Origin: JAJXWB01 sp964634325 | GTDB taxonomy: Bacteria; Pseudomonadota; Alphaproteobacteria; Rhizobiales; Beijerinckiaceae | DNA: 64,000 nucleotides | Direction: 5' to 3' | Assembly: GCA_964634325.1 (NCBI GenBank) | Contig: CAZWJF010000006.1 | Location: 1 to 64,000, forward strand | Part shown: piece after piece, positions 52,879 to 61,749 of the stretch | Layout: every line of letters starts with the position of its first letter | How positions within the stretch are numbered: the stretch's first letter is position 1 | Translations under genes and position numbers: made by a program | Notes under the pieces: model-generated | Seen by the model: the letters and a program-made list of their open reading frames with translations, nothing else | What the model was told of the DNA's origin: nothing | The model's database searches: none

Positions 52879-54075
52879 ATGGGCAAGGATCACGGGCTCG
52901 ACTTCGCCAAGCCCGCCAAGATCGGTTTGAACACGGATGCGCTCGATCGGCTCGGGGGCGCGTTGAGCCGCGAAATTTCCGAAGGACGGCTGCCGGGCGC
53001 GGTTGCGCTGATCGCACGCGAAGGTCGCGTCGGCTATTTCGAGGCTTTCGGCAAGCGCGATCCGGGCGTCGGCGACGAGATGCAAACGGATTCGATCTTC
53101 CGTATCTATTCGATGACCAAGCCAATCGTGTCCGTCGCCGTCATGATGTTGGTCGAGGAAGGTCGCCTGACGCTTGGCGATCCCCTGCATAAGTTCATCC
53201 CGGCTTTTGCGGATACAAAGGTCGCTCGATTGCAGGATGGAGGTTACGATCTCGTCACGCCCGATCGTCCTATCAGCATCCACGATCTGCTGCGTCATAC
53301 CTCGGGGCTCACCTACGGCCATGTCAGCGAAGGGCCAGTTCAGCGCTTATACCAGGAAGCGCGCGTCGATCGGATGGACCAGACCAACGCGGAGCAGGCG
53401 GAAACTCTAGCCAAACTGCCGCTCGTCTGTTCACCCGGCGCTGCATGGAATTACAGCCGATCCACGGACATTCTCGGTCGCGTCGTCGAAGTCGTGGCTG
53501 GTCGCAACCTCGGCGAAGAATTGCATGACCGGATATTCGAACCGCTCGGCATGGTTGATACGGGGTTCGATGCGCAGGGCGTGAGATTGTCGCGCGTGGC
53601 CGAGCCTTTCGCCAACGACCCGGAGAGTGGCGCGCCGGTGCGTATGATCAATGTCGCCCGACCCGCACGGTTCGAATCCGGCGGCGGCGGACTCGTTTCG
53701 ACAGCCATGGACTACGCTCGTTTCTGTGCGATGCTCGCTGGCGGCGGCTTGTTTGGCAAAACGCGCATCATCGGCCGCAAGACGCTCGAATTGATGGCTA
53801 GCGATCATCTCGAAGCGAACATGTCCCGTGATTCGAATCCCGATCTCTTGCAAGCGGGCCACGGCTTCGGGCTTGGCTTCGCCGTTCGTACGGCGATAGG
53901 AGCGGCGCCGACCGCAGGCTCGGTAGGGAGTTTCTTTTGGCACGGAATCGGCGGCACGACTTTTTGGATCGACCCGTTAGAGAATCTGTTTGCGGTGTTC
54001 CTGACGCAGGCGCCAGGACAGCGGCTCTTTTCACGTAATCTGATCCGTAACCTCGTCTACGCCGCGGTGGAGTGA
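52879..54075 (+). CDS. Serine hydrolase, beta-lactamase/class C esterase family
   Basis: The 398-residue protein has the beta-lactamase/penicillin-binding fold. The SxxK nucleophile is in IYSMTKPIV, the Tyr motif in WNYSRSTDILGRVVE, and the family box RHTSGLTYGH is present. No signal peptide is seen, so it is probably a cytoplasmic esterase (EstB-like) rather than an antibiotic-resistance lactamase. I chose the ATG at 52879 with GAGGG nine bases upstream; ATG 52870 sits directly after that site. It is divergent from the acyl-CoA synthetase gene. Confidence 0.88.
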   Translation: MGKDHGLDFAKPAKIGLNTDALDRLGGALSREISEGRLPGAVALIAREGRVGYFEAFGKRDPGVGDEMQTDSIFRIYSMTKPIVSVAVMMLVEEGRLTLGDPLHKFIPAFADTKVARLQDGGYDLVTPDRPISIHDLLRHTSGLTYGHVSEGPVQRLYQEARVDRMDQTNAEQAETLAKLPLVCSPGAAWNYSRSTDILGRVVEVVAGRNLGEELHDRIFEPLGMVDTGFDAQGVRLSRVAEPFANDPESGAPVRMINVARPARFESGGGGLVSTAMDYARFCAMLAGGGLFGKTRIIGRKTLELMASDHLEANMSRDSNPDLLQAGHGFGLGFAVRTAIGAAPTAGSVGSFFWHGIGGTTFWIDPLENLFAVFLTQAPGQRLFSRNLIRNLVYAAVE

Positions 54076-54083
54076 GTCTTGTT

Positions 54084-54111
54084 CGCTCTCCCGGCGTCGG
54101 CCGGGAGAGCG
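54084..54111. terminator. Perfect 12-base hairpin between convergent genes
   Basis: CGCTCTCCCGGC and GCCGGGAGAGCG pair around a GTCG loop. The hairpin lies nine bases after the serine hydrolase stop and two bases before the phosphatase stop, a typical bidirectional terminator position. No long T-run follows on either strand. Confidence 0.7.
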
Positions 54112-54112
54112 C

Positions 54113-54823
54113 TCACGCCAGCTTGCTTTCGCGCTGCGCGCCCACCCAGGGTTGATGATTGATCATCTGCACGCGCCAGCCGCGATCGGACTCGTTTTCG
54201 AGAATGTCGAGGCGCGAGACGGAGCAATTGTCGGTCGTGAAGGCGAGCATGCCAACCGGCGTCAGCCCGAGCGCCAGGCCGATCGCCGCGCGAATCGTGC
54301 CGCCGTGAGCGACGACGACGATGTCGCGCGCCCTGTGTTCGGCGACGAGCTTGTCGACGCCTGCGCGTGTGCGATCGATCAGATCGACGAAGCTCTCGCC
54401 GTTGGGCGCGCGCTCCTCCGGCGCGTTGAACCAGTGCCCGGCCGCGGACGGTTTCACATTGCGGAAGAATTCGGCGCGATTGAGCCCCTGCCAGTCGCCG
54501 AGATGCTGTTCGGCGAATTCGGCCATGGCGAGCGGCTCGACGCCCGCGTCCGCATGGCCTGCCGCGAATATTGCATTCGCGGTCTGTTTGGCGCGGGTCA
54601 GATTGCTGGTCACCCACAACGCGGCGGTCGGCAGAACGCGCGCCAGCGCCTCGAACACATGTGTCTCGCTGCAATCGCAGGGCAGGTCGCGTTGGCCGTA
54701 GATGCGCCCGCCGTCTTCGCGGACCGGCGCGTGCCTCACCCACCAGAACCTGGTCGAAACGAATTGCTCCAGCCCGAGCGGCTTGTGTGTCGAACTGAAG
54801 GCCGTGCCGGTCGCCTGAGTCAC
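54113..54823 (-). CDS. Histidine phosphatase superfamily protein
   Basis: The 236-residue protein has the phosphoglycerate-mutase-like motif WVRHAPV (catalytic His in RHA), the second His in VVAHGGTIRA, and LGDWQGLNRAEF as the Glu region. It removes phosphate from a small molecule, possibly a sugar phosphate or a cobalamin precursor as in CobC. The GTG at 54823 has GAGGGAGA upstream, which decides the start over an earlier ATG. It ends at a strong hairpin and is divergent from an SDR gene. Confidence 0.85.
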   Translation of the reverse strand: MTQATGTAFSSTHKPLGLEQFVSTRFWWVRHAPVREDGGRIYGQRDLPCDCSETHVFEALARVLPTAALWVTSNLTRAKQTANAIFAAGHADAGVEPLAMAEFAEQHLGDWQGLNRAEFFRNVKPSAAGHWFNAPEERAPNGESFVDLIDRTRAGVDKLVAEHRARDIVVVAHGGTIRAAIGLALGLTPVGMLAFTTDNCSVSRLDILENESDRGWRVQMINHQPWVGAQRESKLA

Positions 54824-54932
54824 GCGCTTCTCCCTCGCATCCGGCATCCGGTCTATGCGCGCGACGCGGGCGCGGCAAGCTTCCACCGCCATTGCGACCC
54901 GTCTATTCTGACGAAAAGTCGGGAGGAAACAA

Positions 54933-55724
54933 ATGACGGGACGGCTGAGCGGCAAGGCGACGATCGTGACCGGAGCGGCGAGCGGCATCGGACGCGCCAG
55001 CGCGCTCCTGTTTGCGAAGGAAGGCGCGCGACTGCTGATCGCCGATCGCGCCGAGGAAGGCCTCAATCAGACGCTCGAGATGATCCAGGACGCCGGTCAT
55101 GCGGCGAGCGCTCTGGCGATGGACGCTGGCAGCGAACCCGACGTCAAGAGACTGGTGGACACCGCGACCCGGGAGTTCGGCCGGCTCGACGTGGTCTACG
55201 CCAACGCGGGAATCAGCGGCGGCATGACGACGCTCGGCGATGTGACAGTCGAAAACTTCGCGGAAATCTTGCGCGTGAACGTGATCGGCGTGTTTCTCGC
55301 CATCAAGTACGCTTCGCCGATCATGGTCGGGCAGGGCGGCGGGTCGATCATCTGCACCGCATCGGTTGGCGGCCTTCGCGCGAATGCGGGCAACGTTCCC
55401 TACAGCGCGAGCAAGGCGGCGGTGATCAGCCTCGCGCAGACGAGCGCCAATGCGTTGATCGGCACCGGCGTCCGCGTCAACGCCATTTGTCCGGGCCTGA
55501 TCGAGACCGGCATGACGAAGCCGCTGTTCGACCATGCGCGCTCGCGCGGGACCGAGGGCAAGATTGGGCAGCTCAACGCGCTGCAAAGGTCAGGGCGTCC
55601 AGAAGAGATCGCCGCCATGGCGCTGTTTCTGGCGAGCGACGATGCGTCCTACGTCAATGGACAGGCTTATGCGGTCGACGGTGGATTATCGTCGACGCAT
55701 CCGTTCGCGAAGCCGCGGAAGTGA
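54933..55724 (+). CDS. SDR family oxidoreductase
   Basis: The 263-residue short-chain dehydrogenase has TGAASGIG near residue 13, NAGISGG near 92, and YSASK (NVPYSASKAAVISLA), with NAICPGLIETGMTKPLF near the C-terminus. All catalytic residues are present. It is preceded by GGGAGGA. It shares a 58-base overlap at its 3' end with the glycosyltransferase gene on the other strand. It is a separate sequence from the SDR at 20 kb, though both have the same overall layout. Substrate unknown. Confidence 0.9.
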   Translation: MTGRLSGKATIVTGAASGIGRASALLFAKEGARLLIADRAEEGLNQTLEMIQDAGHAASALAMDAGSEPDVKRLVDTATREFGRLDVVYANAGISGGMTTLGDVTVENFAEILRVNVIGVFLAIKYASPIMVGQGGGSIICTASVGGLRANAGNVPYSASKAAVISLAQTSANALIGTGVRVNAICPGLIETGMTKPLFDHARSRGTEGKIGQLNALQRSGRPEEIAAMALFLASDDASYVNGQAYAVDGGLSSTHPFAKPRK

Positions 55725-56977
55725 CCCGTCGGCGTCTGCCGACGCCTCTCTTTTGAGCCGCGTTTCAGAAAATGCGCGCGTGCGTCGCGATAGCGGCCAG
55801 CCGCGATCATCAGCGCGACGTCGGGGTTGCGTGCAAGGTAAGCGCGCTCGTCGAACGTTTCCCGGGTCGCTAGCGGATCGACCGGTCGGAATTGGGCGCG
55901 CTTCTCCGCAAGCCCGTACAGCAGAAAATGACTCCACCCCGATGTAAAATGGCCTGCGCGCACGGCTTCGGCGACATCGGCGTTCAGCAACAGGTAGCTG
56001 TCCTCGTCGAAATTCTCGCGCGTCGCGCGCTCCATGTCATTCGACAGCGCCACCTCCGCTCCTGCAGCGTTCCCCGCCGGAATTCGCCGGATGCGCCCAA
56101 TCGCGCGGCGCACGGCGCGGATTGCGCCAGTTGTCGCCTGTTCTGGTTGCGGGACTTCCACGGCTCGCCAGTCCACGCGCAATTGAGCCTGTCCGCTCGG
56201 CGTCGGATTGGTTCGGGCGGCGATTTCCGCGAGGCGCGTATAATAGGCGTAGCCCTCAGGCGACTGACCGAAGAGGCGTCGATAGACCTCCGGCGTTTCC
56301 GCCTGCGCATGCGAATTCGACAACAATTCTCGCGCGTGCCGTGGCTTGGGGCCGTGAAAATGGACAATACGGGCGCCAGGGTTTACGCCCCAATACGGCT
56401 TCCAGTGGTCGCGCAACTCCAGCCTGTCCCAGCGACCGCTGAAATAGACGTTCAATGCGTCCTGATCATAGTTCGGAGTCTCGCCGAGCATGCGGCGCGC
56501 GCATTCCATCAACGGCCCGTACTGCTCGCGCAACGCGGTCACGTTGATCAGCATCACGCCCGCGCAGAAGTCGCGCCAGTCGTGACGGTTGTCGCCCGGC
56601 GCAGCCGCCAGGAAGCGCGGCTTCAGATGAGCGAGGTCGATGGGACTGACGAACAGCGTGTCGATGTCGCTGTACAGGACATAAGGATCGTCATTCTCGA
56701 TCCATCCGACTTCCAACCGCAGATAGGTGCCGCGCGCGATCGCCTGCGACCAGCCGCGCTTGTCCGGTATGCGCGCGATGTCCGCCGCCAGCCCGCTCGA
56801 GCGCTGATGCAGCGTGAACCTGTCGTTGCCGATCGTGCGATACAGATCGGCAGGCTCGCCGTCGAACAAGACATGCGGTTCGAGCCGTCCCGTCGCCAGC
56901 GCGGATGAGATCGCCGCGCGAAGATCTTCGGCATAGGCGCCGAGCGCCGCGGCGTTGAGCGATGTAAACCACTTCAT
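55667..56977 (-). CDS. Glycosyltransferase-like protein with two C-terminal repeats
   Basis: The 436-residue protein has a GT8/GT-A-like domain, with the metal-binding DxD in YSDIDTLFVSP and further family-like pieces DFCAGVMLINV and ALNVYFSGRW. It may add a sugar to lipopolysaccharide or another surface glycan. Two related repeats of about 40 residues lie near the C-terminus, one starting FDEDSYLLLNADVAEAVRAGH and the other FDERAYLARNPDVALMIAAGR, each ending in a HFL-x-G-type pattern. They recall repeats seen in surface-associated proteins of Alphaproteobacteria. The 3' end overlaps the convergent SDR gene. Confidence 0.75.
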   Translation of the reverse strand: MKWFTSLNAAALGAYAEDLRAAISSALATGRLEPHVLFDGEPADLYRTIGNDRFTLHQRSSGLAADIARIPDKRGWSQAIARGTYLRLEVGWIENDDPYVLYSDIDTLFVSPIDLAHLKPRFLAAAPGDNRHDWRDFCAGVMLINVTALREQYGPLMECARRMLGETPNYDQDALNVYFSGRWDRLELRDHWKPYWGVNPGARIVHFHGPKPRHARELLSNSHAQAETPEVYRRLFGQSPEGYAYYTRLAEIAARTNPTPSGQAQLRVDWRAVEVPQPEQATTGAIRAVRRAIGRIRRIPAGNAAGAEVALSNDMERATRENFDEDSYLLLNADVAEAVRAGHFTSGWSHFLLYGLAEKRAQFRPVDPLATRETFDERAYLARNPDVALMIAAGRYRDARAHFLKRGSKERRRQTPTGHFRGFANGCVDDNPPSTA

Positions 56978-57037
56978 GCAACGCCAACCGCCGACAGGGC
57001 GTGAACCACACTGGACCGTCTCATCGGCGTCAGTATG

Positions 57038-58174
57038 TCAGAACCCACGCCAGCGCGCGACTTTGTCGCCGTGAAAATTGGCGTCCCCGAACAACTCGAT
57101 CAGCGCACGCGCGCGTTTCATGAAGAGCCCGATGTCGATCGCGTCGGTCATCCCGATGCCGCCATGCATCTGCACGGCTTCCTGGACGGCGAGGCCAGCC
57201 GACCTGCACGCGCGCGCCTTGGCGACAGCGACGTGGGCGCGCGCCTTCTCCGCATCCGCGTCGAGCATCTGCAGCGCCTTGAGGACTGCGGCGCGAGTGA
57301 CTTCGAGCTCGCAGTAGAGATGCGAGACGCGATGTTGCAGACCCTGGAATTCGCCGATGACCTTGCCGAACTGTTTGCGTTCCTTGAGGTAGGCGACGGT
57401 GCGGTCGAAGGCCTCCTCGCTCAGTCCGACAAGCTCGCTGGCGACGCAGGCGCGCCCGATGTCGAGGACGCCCTCGACCAACTTCGCTCCACCGTCGATC
57501 TCGCCGAGCACCGAGTCGGAATCGACCGCCACATTGTCGAACGAGATCCGCGCGGCGTTGTGCGCGTCGACCATGACCGTGCGCTCGATCGAGACGCCCT
57601 TGGCCTTGGGGTCGACGAGCAGAACCGTGACGCCGTCCTTGTCGTCGACGCCTCCGGCGGTGCGCGCAGTGACGATCAGGAGGTCGGCGACGTGGCCATC
57701 GACGACGAAGGTCTTGGCGCCGGACAGGACGAAGCCGTTGCCGGCGCGCTTGGCCGTCGTCTCGATGTGCCTGGGCGTGTGCTTGGGCTTCTCGTCCAGC
57801 GCCAAAGCGAGCAGCAGATCGCCCGCCGACACCTTCGACAGCAGATCGCCAGCGCGCGCGCCGCCGGCCCGTTTGAGCGCGGTCGCGCCGAGCACCGCGG
57901 TGGACAGGAAGGGCGAGGGCGTCAGGTTGCGGCCGATTTCCTCCATCACGACGCCAGCCTCGACATGGCCGAGACCGGAGCCGCCGTTTTCTTCAGGCGC
58001 GAGAATGCCGGCGAATCCCATCGCGGCGAACTCTTTCCAGAGGTCGCGCGAAAAGCCTGTCGCGTCGCGATCGTCGCGCAGTTTGCGCAGATGGGCGACC
58101 GGCGCGCGATCGGCGACGAGGCCGCGCGCGGAATCGCGAAGCATGGATTGTTCTTCGGTGAGGACGAGAGCCAC
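57038..58174 (-). CDS. Acyl-CoA dehydrogenase, probable non-catalytic partner subunit
   Basis: The 378-residue protein has the acyl-CoA dehydrogenase fold with QMHGGIGMTDAIDIG near the C-terminus. The position that holds the catalytic Glu in medium-chain enzymes (YEGT) reads IELFGDANFH, with no Glu-Gly motif, and the mid-protein FAD loop is short (DGHVADLLIV). The gene follows a second acyl-CoA dehydrogenase gene, 26 bases away, that does keep the Glu. Steroid side-chain dehydrogenases form such unequal pairs. I infer an alpha2beta2 enzyme with that partner. Confidence 0.85.
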   Translation of the reverse strand: MALVLTEEQSMLRDSARGLVADRAPVAHLRKLRDDRDATGFSRDLWKEFAAMGFAGILAPEENGGSGLGHVEAGVVMEEIGRNLTPSPFLSTAVLGATALKRAGGARAGDLLSKVSAGDLLLALALDEKPKHTPRHIETTAKRAGNGFVLSGAKTFVVDGHVADLLIVTARTAGGVDDKDGVTVLLVDPKAKGVSIERTVMVDAHNAARISFDNVAVDSDSVLGEIDGGAKLVEGVLDIGRACVASELVGLSEEAFDRTVAYLKERKQFGKVIGEFQGLQHRVSHLYCELEVTRAAVLKALQMLDADAEKARAHVAVAKARACRSAGLAVQEAVQMHGGIGMTDAIDIGLFMKRARALIELFGDANFHGDKVARWRGF

Positions 58175-58200
58175 GGTTGAACTCCGGATGTCGACGACGC

Positions 58201-59382
58201 TCAGGCGCCGGGAAGGTCGAGGATGCGCTTGGAAATGATGTTGAGCTGCACTTCGCTCGTTCCGCCTTCGATCGAATTGGCTTTCGTGCGTAGCCAGGCG
58301 CGCGGCGCCTCGCCTTCAGTCGAACGGTCGCTTTCCCATTCGAGCCCGTCGGAGCCGAGCGACGACATGACCAGCTCGTGACGACGCTTGTTCAGTTCCG
58401 TGCCGTAATATTTCAGGAATGACGAATAGGCGGGATGCGCCTGCTTCGCCTTGGCCATGTCGCCTGCGCGCTCCATGGCCAGCGAGAAGGCGAAAGCGTC
58501 TACGTCGAAATTGGCGATGTCCGCGCGCAGCAGGGAGTCTGCGAGCGCGCCGTTTTCGATCCCTACAGATTGCGCGGCGATCTGTCCGAGCGGTCGACCG
58601 CCCCCGCCGAGGCCCATGCCGCCGATCATGTCGCGCTCGTGGGTCAAAAGATATTTCGCGACGTCCCAGCCCTTGTTGAGAGCGCCGACGAGATTTTCCT
58701 TAGGGACCTTCACATTGTCGAAGAAGGTTTCGCAGAACGGCGACTTGCCGGAGATCAGCAGGATCGGCCGTGTCGAGACGCCTGGCGTCGTCATGTCGAA
58801 TAGCAGGAAGGAGATGCCTTCATGCTTCCTGGCGGCCGGGTCGGTGCGCACCAGACAGAATATCCAGTCCGCGTAATTCGCGTAGCTCGTCCAGACTTTC
58901 TGGCCGTTCACGAGATAATGGTCGCCCTTGTCTTCGGCCTTGGTCTGGAGCGAGGCGAGATCGGACCCGGCGCCCGGTTCCGAATAACCCTGACACCACC
59001 GGATTTCGCCGCGTGCGATTTTCGGCAGGTGCTCCTTCTTCTGCGTTTCGTTTCCGTATTTCAGGAGCGCCGGCCCGAGCATCCAGATGCCGAAACTGTC
59101 GAGCGGCGTGCGGCACTTCAATGCGCGCATTTCCTCACGCAGAACCTTCGTCTCGTCCTTCGAAAGGCCGCCGCCGCCATATTCCTTCGGCCAGTCCGGC
59201 ACGGTCCAGCCGCGCGCGGCCATGCGTTCGAGCCAGAGCTTCTGCGCCTCGTTCTTGAACTTCCAGTTGCGGCCGCCCCAGCAGCGGTCCTCGTCATCCT
59301 CGGGCGGCGTGCGCATCTGCGGCGGGCAATTCGCCTCGAGCCAGGCGCGCGTTTCGCGCCGGAAGGTTTCGAGATCGGTCAT
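58201..59382 (-). CDS. Acyl-CoA dehydrogenase, probable catalytic subunit of a heteromeric pair
   Basis: The 393-residue protein has an acyl-CoA dehydrogenase fold with WCQGYSEPGAGSDLASLQTKA and, near the C-terminus, ANSIEGGTSEVQLNIISKRIL, where the Glu of IEGG matches the catalytic base. GAGGGAG lies eight bases before the ATG at 59382. It is followed, 26 bases later, by a second dehydrogenase gene that lacks this Glu. The N-terminus resembles FadE-type steroid side-chain enzymes (LEANCPPQMRTP). Substrate unknown, probably a bulky or branched acyl-CoA. Confidence 0.87.
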   Translation of the reverse strand: MTDLETFRRETRAWLEANCPPQMRTPPEDDEDRCWGGRNWKFKNEAQKLWLERMAARGWTVPDWPKEYGGGGLSKDETKVLREEMRALKCRTPLDSFGIWMLGPALLKYGNETQKKEHLPKIARGEIRWCQGYSEPGAGSDLASLQTKAEDKGDHYLVNGQKVWTSYANYADWIFCLVRTDPAARKHEGISFLLFDMTTPGVSTRPILLISGKSPFCETFFDNVKVPKENLVGALNKGWDVAKYLLTHERDMIGGMGLGGGGRPLGQIAAQSVGIENGALADSLLRADIANFDVDAFAFSLAMERAGDMAKAKQAHPAYSSFLKYYGTELNKRRHELVMSSLGSDGLEWESDRSTEGEAPRAWLRTKANSIEGGTSEVQLNIISKRILDLPGA

Positions 59383-59470
59383 TGGTTTGCTCCCTCGATT
59401 CTCTTGGCGGCGTTGCGTCGCTCCTGGACGACTTCGCGACAGCCGAGTTCTGTCAGGCTCCCGGCTGAGG

Positions 59471-60469
59471 CTAGCCCATCGTGACCACGACTTTGCCCAT
59501 CGCCTTGCGGCCCGACAACCAGTCGATCGCATCGCCGGCCTTCTCCAGCGGGAAGCGCTCGGAGACGTAGGGCTTGATCTTCCCGGCAGCGTAGAGATCC
59601 ATCAGTTCCCTGAGGTTCTGCTGGTGGCCCGCCGGATCGCGCCGGACGAAATCGCCCCAGAAAACGCCGCAGACGTCGCAGCCTTTCAGAAGCGCGAGAT
59701 TGAGCGGGAGCTTGGGAATTCCGGCCGGGAAGCCGATGACCAGGAAGCGGCCCTCCCAGGCGATGGCGCGCAGAGAAGCTTCGGCGTAATCGCCGCCGAC
59801 GCCGTCGTAGATCACGTCCGCGCCGTTCGGGCCGCAGGCCTTCTTGAACAGGTCGGCGAGCGCCTTCTGTCCATCCTTGTCGAAGGGGCCGGTCGGATAG
59901 ACGATCGCCTCGTCGGCTCCGTGCGCCTTGACGAAATCCGCCTTCTCCTGGGACGACACCGCGCCAATGACGCGCGCGCCCATCGCCTTGCCGAGTTCGA
60001 CCGCGGCGATGCCGACGCCGCCGGCGGCGCCCAGCACCAGCAGGGTCTCGCCCGCCTTGAGCTTGGCGCGGTCTTTCAGCGCGTGATGCGACGTTCCGTA
60101 GGTCATCAGGAACGCAGCCGCCTCGTCATAAGGCATGCTGTCAGGGATTTTCACGGCGCGGGTCGCGTCGAGCGCGAGCTTTTCCGCCATGCCGCCCCAG
60201 CCGCAGGAGGCCAGGATGCGATCGCCCTTGGCGAGGCCGGTCACGCCATCGCCGACAGCCGAAATCACGCCGGAAATCTCGCCGCCCGGCGAGAAGGGGC
60301 GGCCCGGCTTGAACTGGTACATATCGCGAATGATCAGCGCGTCGGGATAGTTGACGCCGCACGCCTTGACGTCGACCACCACATGGCCCGGGCGCGCCTC
60401 GGGATCAGGCAAGTCTTCGTAGCGCAGGGCTTCCGGGCCGCCGACTTCGCGGCTGATCACGGCTTTCAT
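59471..60469 (-). CDS. Zinc-independent NADPH:quinone oxidoreductase (MDR family)
   Basis: The 332-residue medium-chain reductase/dehydrogenase has an N-terminal GroES-like domain (VNYPDALIIRDMYQFKPGRPF) and a Rossmann domain with LVLGAAGGVGIAAVELGK. No zinc-binding cysteine set is present, as in quinone oxidoreductases and related enoyl reductases. GGAGGAAG is upstream of the ATG. It lies 88 bases upstream of the acyl-CoA dehydrogenase pair on the same strand and may be co-transcribed. Possible role: reduction of an enone or enoyl intermediate. Confidence 0.9.
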   Translation of the reverse strand: MKAVISREVGGPEALRYEDLPDPEARPGHVVVDVKACGVNYPDALIIRDMYQFKPGRPFSPGGEISGVISAVGDGVTGLAKGDRILASCGWGGMAEKLALDATRAVKIPDSMPYDEAAAFLMTYGTSHHALKDRAKLKAGETLLVLGAAGGVGIAAVELGKAMGARVIGAVSSQEKADFVKAHGADEAIVYPTGPFDKDGQKALADLFKKACGPNGADVIYDGVGGDYAEASLRAIAWEGRFLVIGFPAGIPKLPLNLALLKGCDVCGVFWGDFVRRDPAGHQQNLRELMDLYAAGKIKPYVSERFPLEKAGDAIDWLSGRKAMGKVVVTMG

Positions 60470-60705
60470 CTCTTCCTCCAACGGGCGTGTTTCATTTCGA
60501 TTGTCGGACAAGATAGTGCGAAGCAAGACGCGAGGGAAGTGTCGCCGCTCGTCTCCCGCCAAGCGAACCGGTCAATGGCGCCAACGCTTGGGATGGCTGT
60601 TCTTTGCAATGTTTCAGAGGGTCGCCAGTACGCGACGATCGGAATTTGTCGCAGTGCGCAAAATCCGTTATGCCGAATCCACGGGGCCTAAATCCTCGTC
60701 ATTTC

Positions 60706-61749
60706 ATGAATTCATTTGCTGGGAGGCCCGGGGCCTTGTCACCCAACAGGGACTTTTCGTCCGGCGCGCGCGTTCTCGTGACTGGCGCGAGCGGGTTTGT
60801 CGGCGCCGCCGTCGCGAAGGCGCTGCGTGAGCGGGGTTTTCGTGTGCGCGCTTTCGTCCGCGCCACCTCGAACCGCACAAACATCGATCCGCGCGACGAG
60901 GTGTTCGAAGGCGATATCCTCGACCGTGGTTCGGTGGCGGCGGCGCTTGCGGGCGTCGATCATCTGGTCCATGCGGCGGCCGACTATCGTCTCTGGGCGC
61001 CTGATCCCGCGCAGATCCTGCGGACGAATGTCGAAGGCACGCGGATCGCGATGGAGGAGGCCGCGCGGGCGGGCGTTTCGAGGATCGTCCACACCAGTTC
61101 GACCGCGACCATTGCGCTCCGCGACGACGGCCCGGCCGACGAGACGAGACCGCTTTCTCCGGACGACGCGACGGGCGCGTACAAGAAGAGCAAAATTCTG
61201 GCGGAACGGCTCGTCGAGGACATGGTTCGACGCGACAGCCTGCCAGCGGTCATCGTCAATCCTGCGACGCCTATCGGTCCACGCGACATCCGCCCGACCC
61301 CGACCGGACGCATCATCGTCGAGGCGGCTTGCGGGAGGATGCCGGCATTTGTCGACACCGGGCTCAGCCTTGCGCATGTCGACGATGTCGCGCAAGGATT
61401 CGTCGCGGCGCTCGAAAGGGGGCGTATCGGGGAGCGCTATATTTTGGGCGGGGAAAATGTCGCACTGGCGACAATGCTGGCGGAAATAGCGGGCGTCGTC
61501 GGTCGTCGCGCGCCCTGGGTGCGCCTCCCGATTCCGGCGGTGTATCCGTTCGCGCTCGGCGCGGAGGCGGTCGCGCGCTTCACCGGTCGGCCTCCGTTCG
61601 CGACGCGGGAGGCGCTGCGGCTGGCGCGCGGCTTCATGTTCTTCAGTTCGGACAAGGCTCGGCGTGAGCTCGGTTATGCGCCGAGGCCCTATACCGATGC
61701 GTTGCGCGACGCGATCGAATGGTTCCGCTCGGCGGGCATGCTGAAATGA
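60706..61749 (+). CDS. hpnA: Hopanoid-associated sugar epimerase HpnA
   Basis: The 347-residue extended SDR has VLVTGASGFVGAAVAKAL at the start, the active-site HTSSTATIAL and YKKSK (GAYKKSKILAERLV), and LSLAHVDDVAQGFVAAL. HpnA belongs to the NAD-dependent sugar epimerases linked to hopanoid head-group synthesis. The start is uncertain: the ATG at 60706 has no ribosome site, while a TTG at 60736 has GGGAGG nine bases upstream and may be the true one. The stop overlaps hpnB in ATGA. It opens the hpnABCD operon. Confidence 0.92.
   Translation: MNSFAGRPGALSPNRDFSSGARVLVTGASGFVGAAVAKALRERGFRVRAFVRATSNRTNIDPRDEVFEGDILDRGSVAAALAGVDHLVHAAADYRLWAPDPAQILRTNVEGTRIAMEEAARAGVSRIVHTSSTATIALRDDGPADETRPLSPDDATGAYKKSKILAERLVEDMVRRDSLPAVIVNPATPIGPRDIRPTPTGRIIVEAACGRMPAFVDTGLSLAHVDDVAQGFVAALERGRIGERYILGGENVALATMLAEIAGVVGRRAPWVRLPIPAVYPFALGAEAVARFTGRPPFATREALRLARGFMFFSSDKARRELGYAPRPYTDALRDAIEWFRSAGMLK

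Noticed and set aside
52879..54075. Class C beta-lactamase conferring resistance
   Set aside because: There is no signal peptide and the overall sequence looks like an EstB-type esterase; the fold alone does not imply antibiotic hydrolysis.
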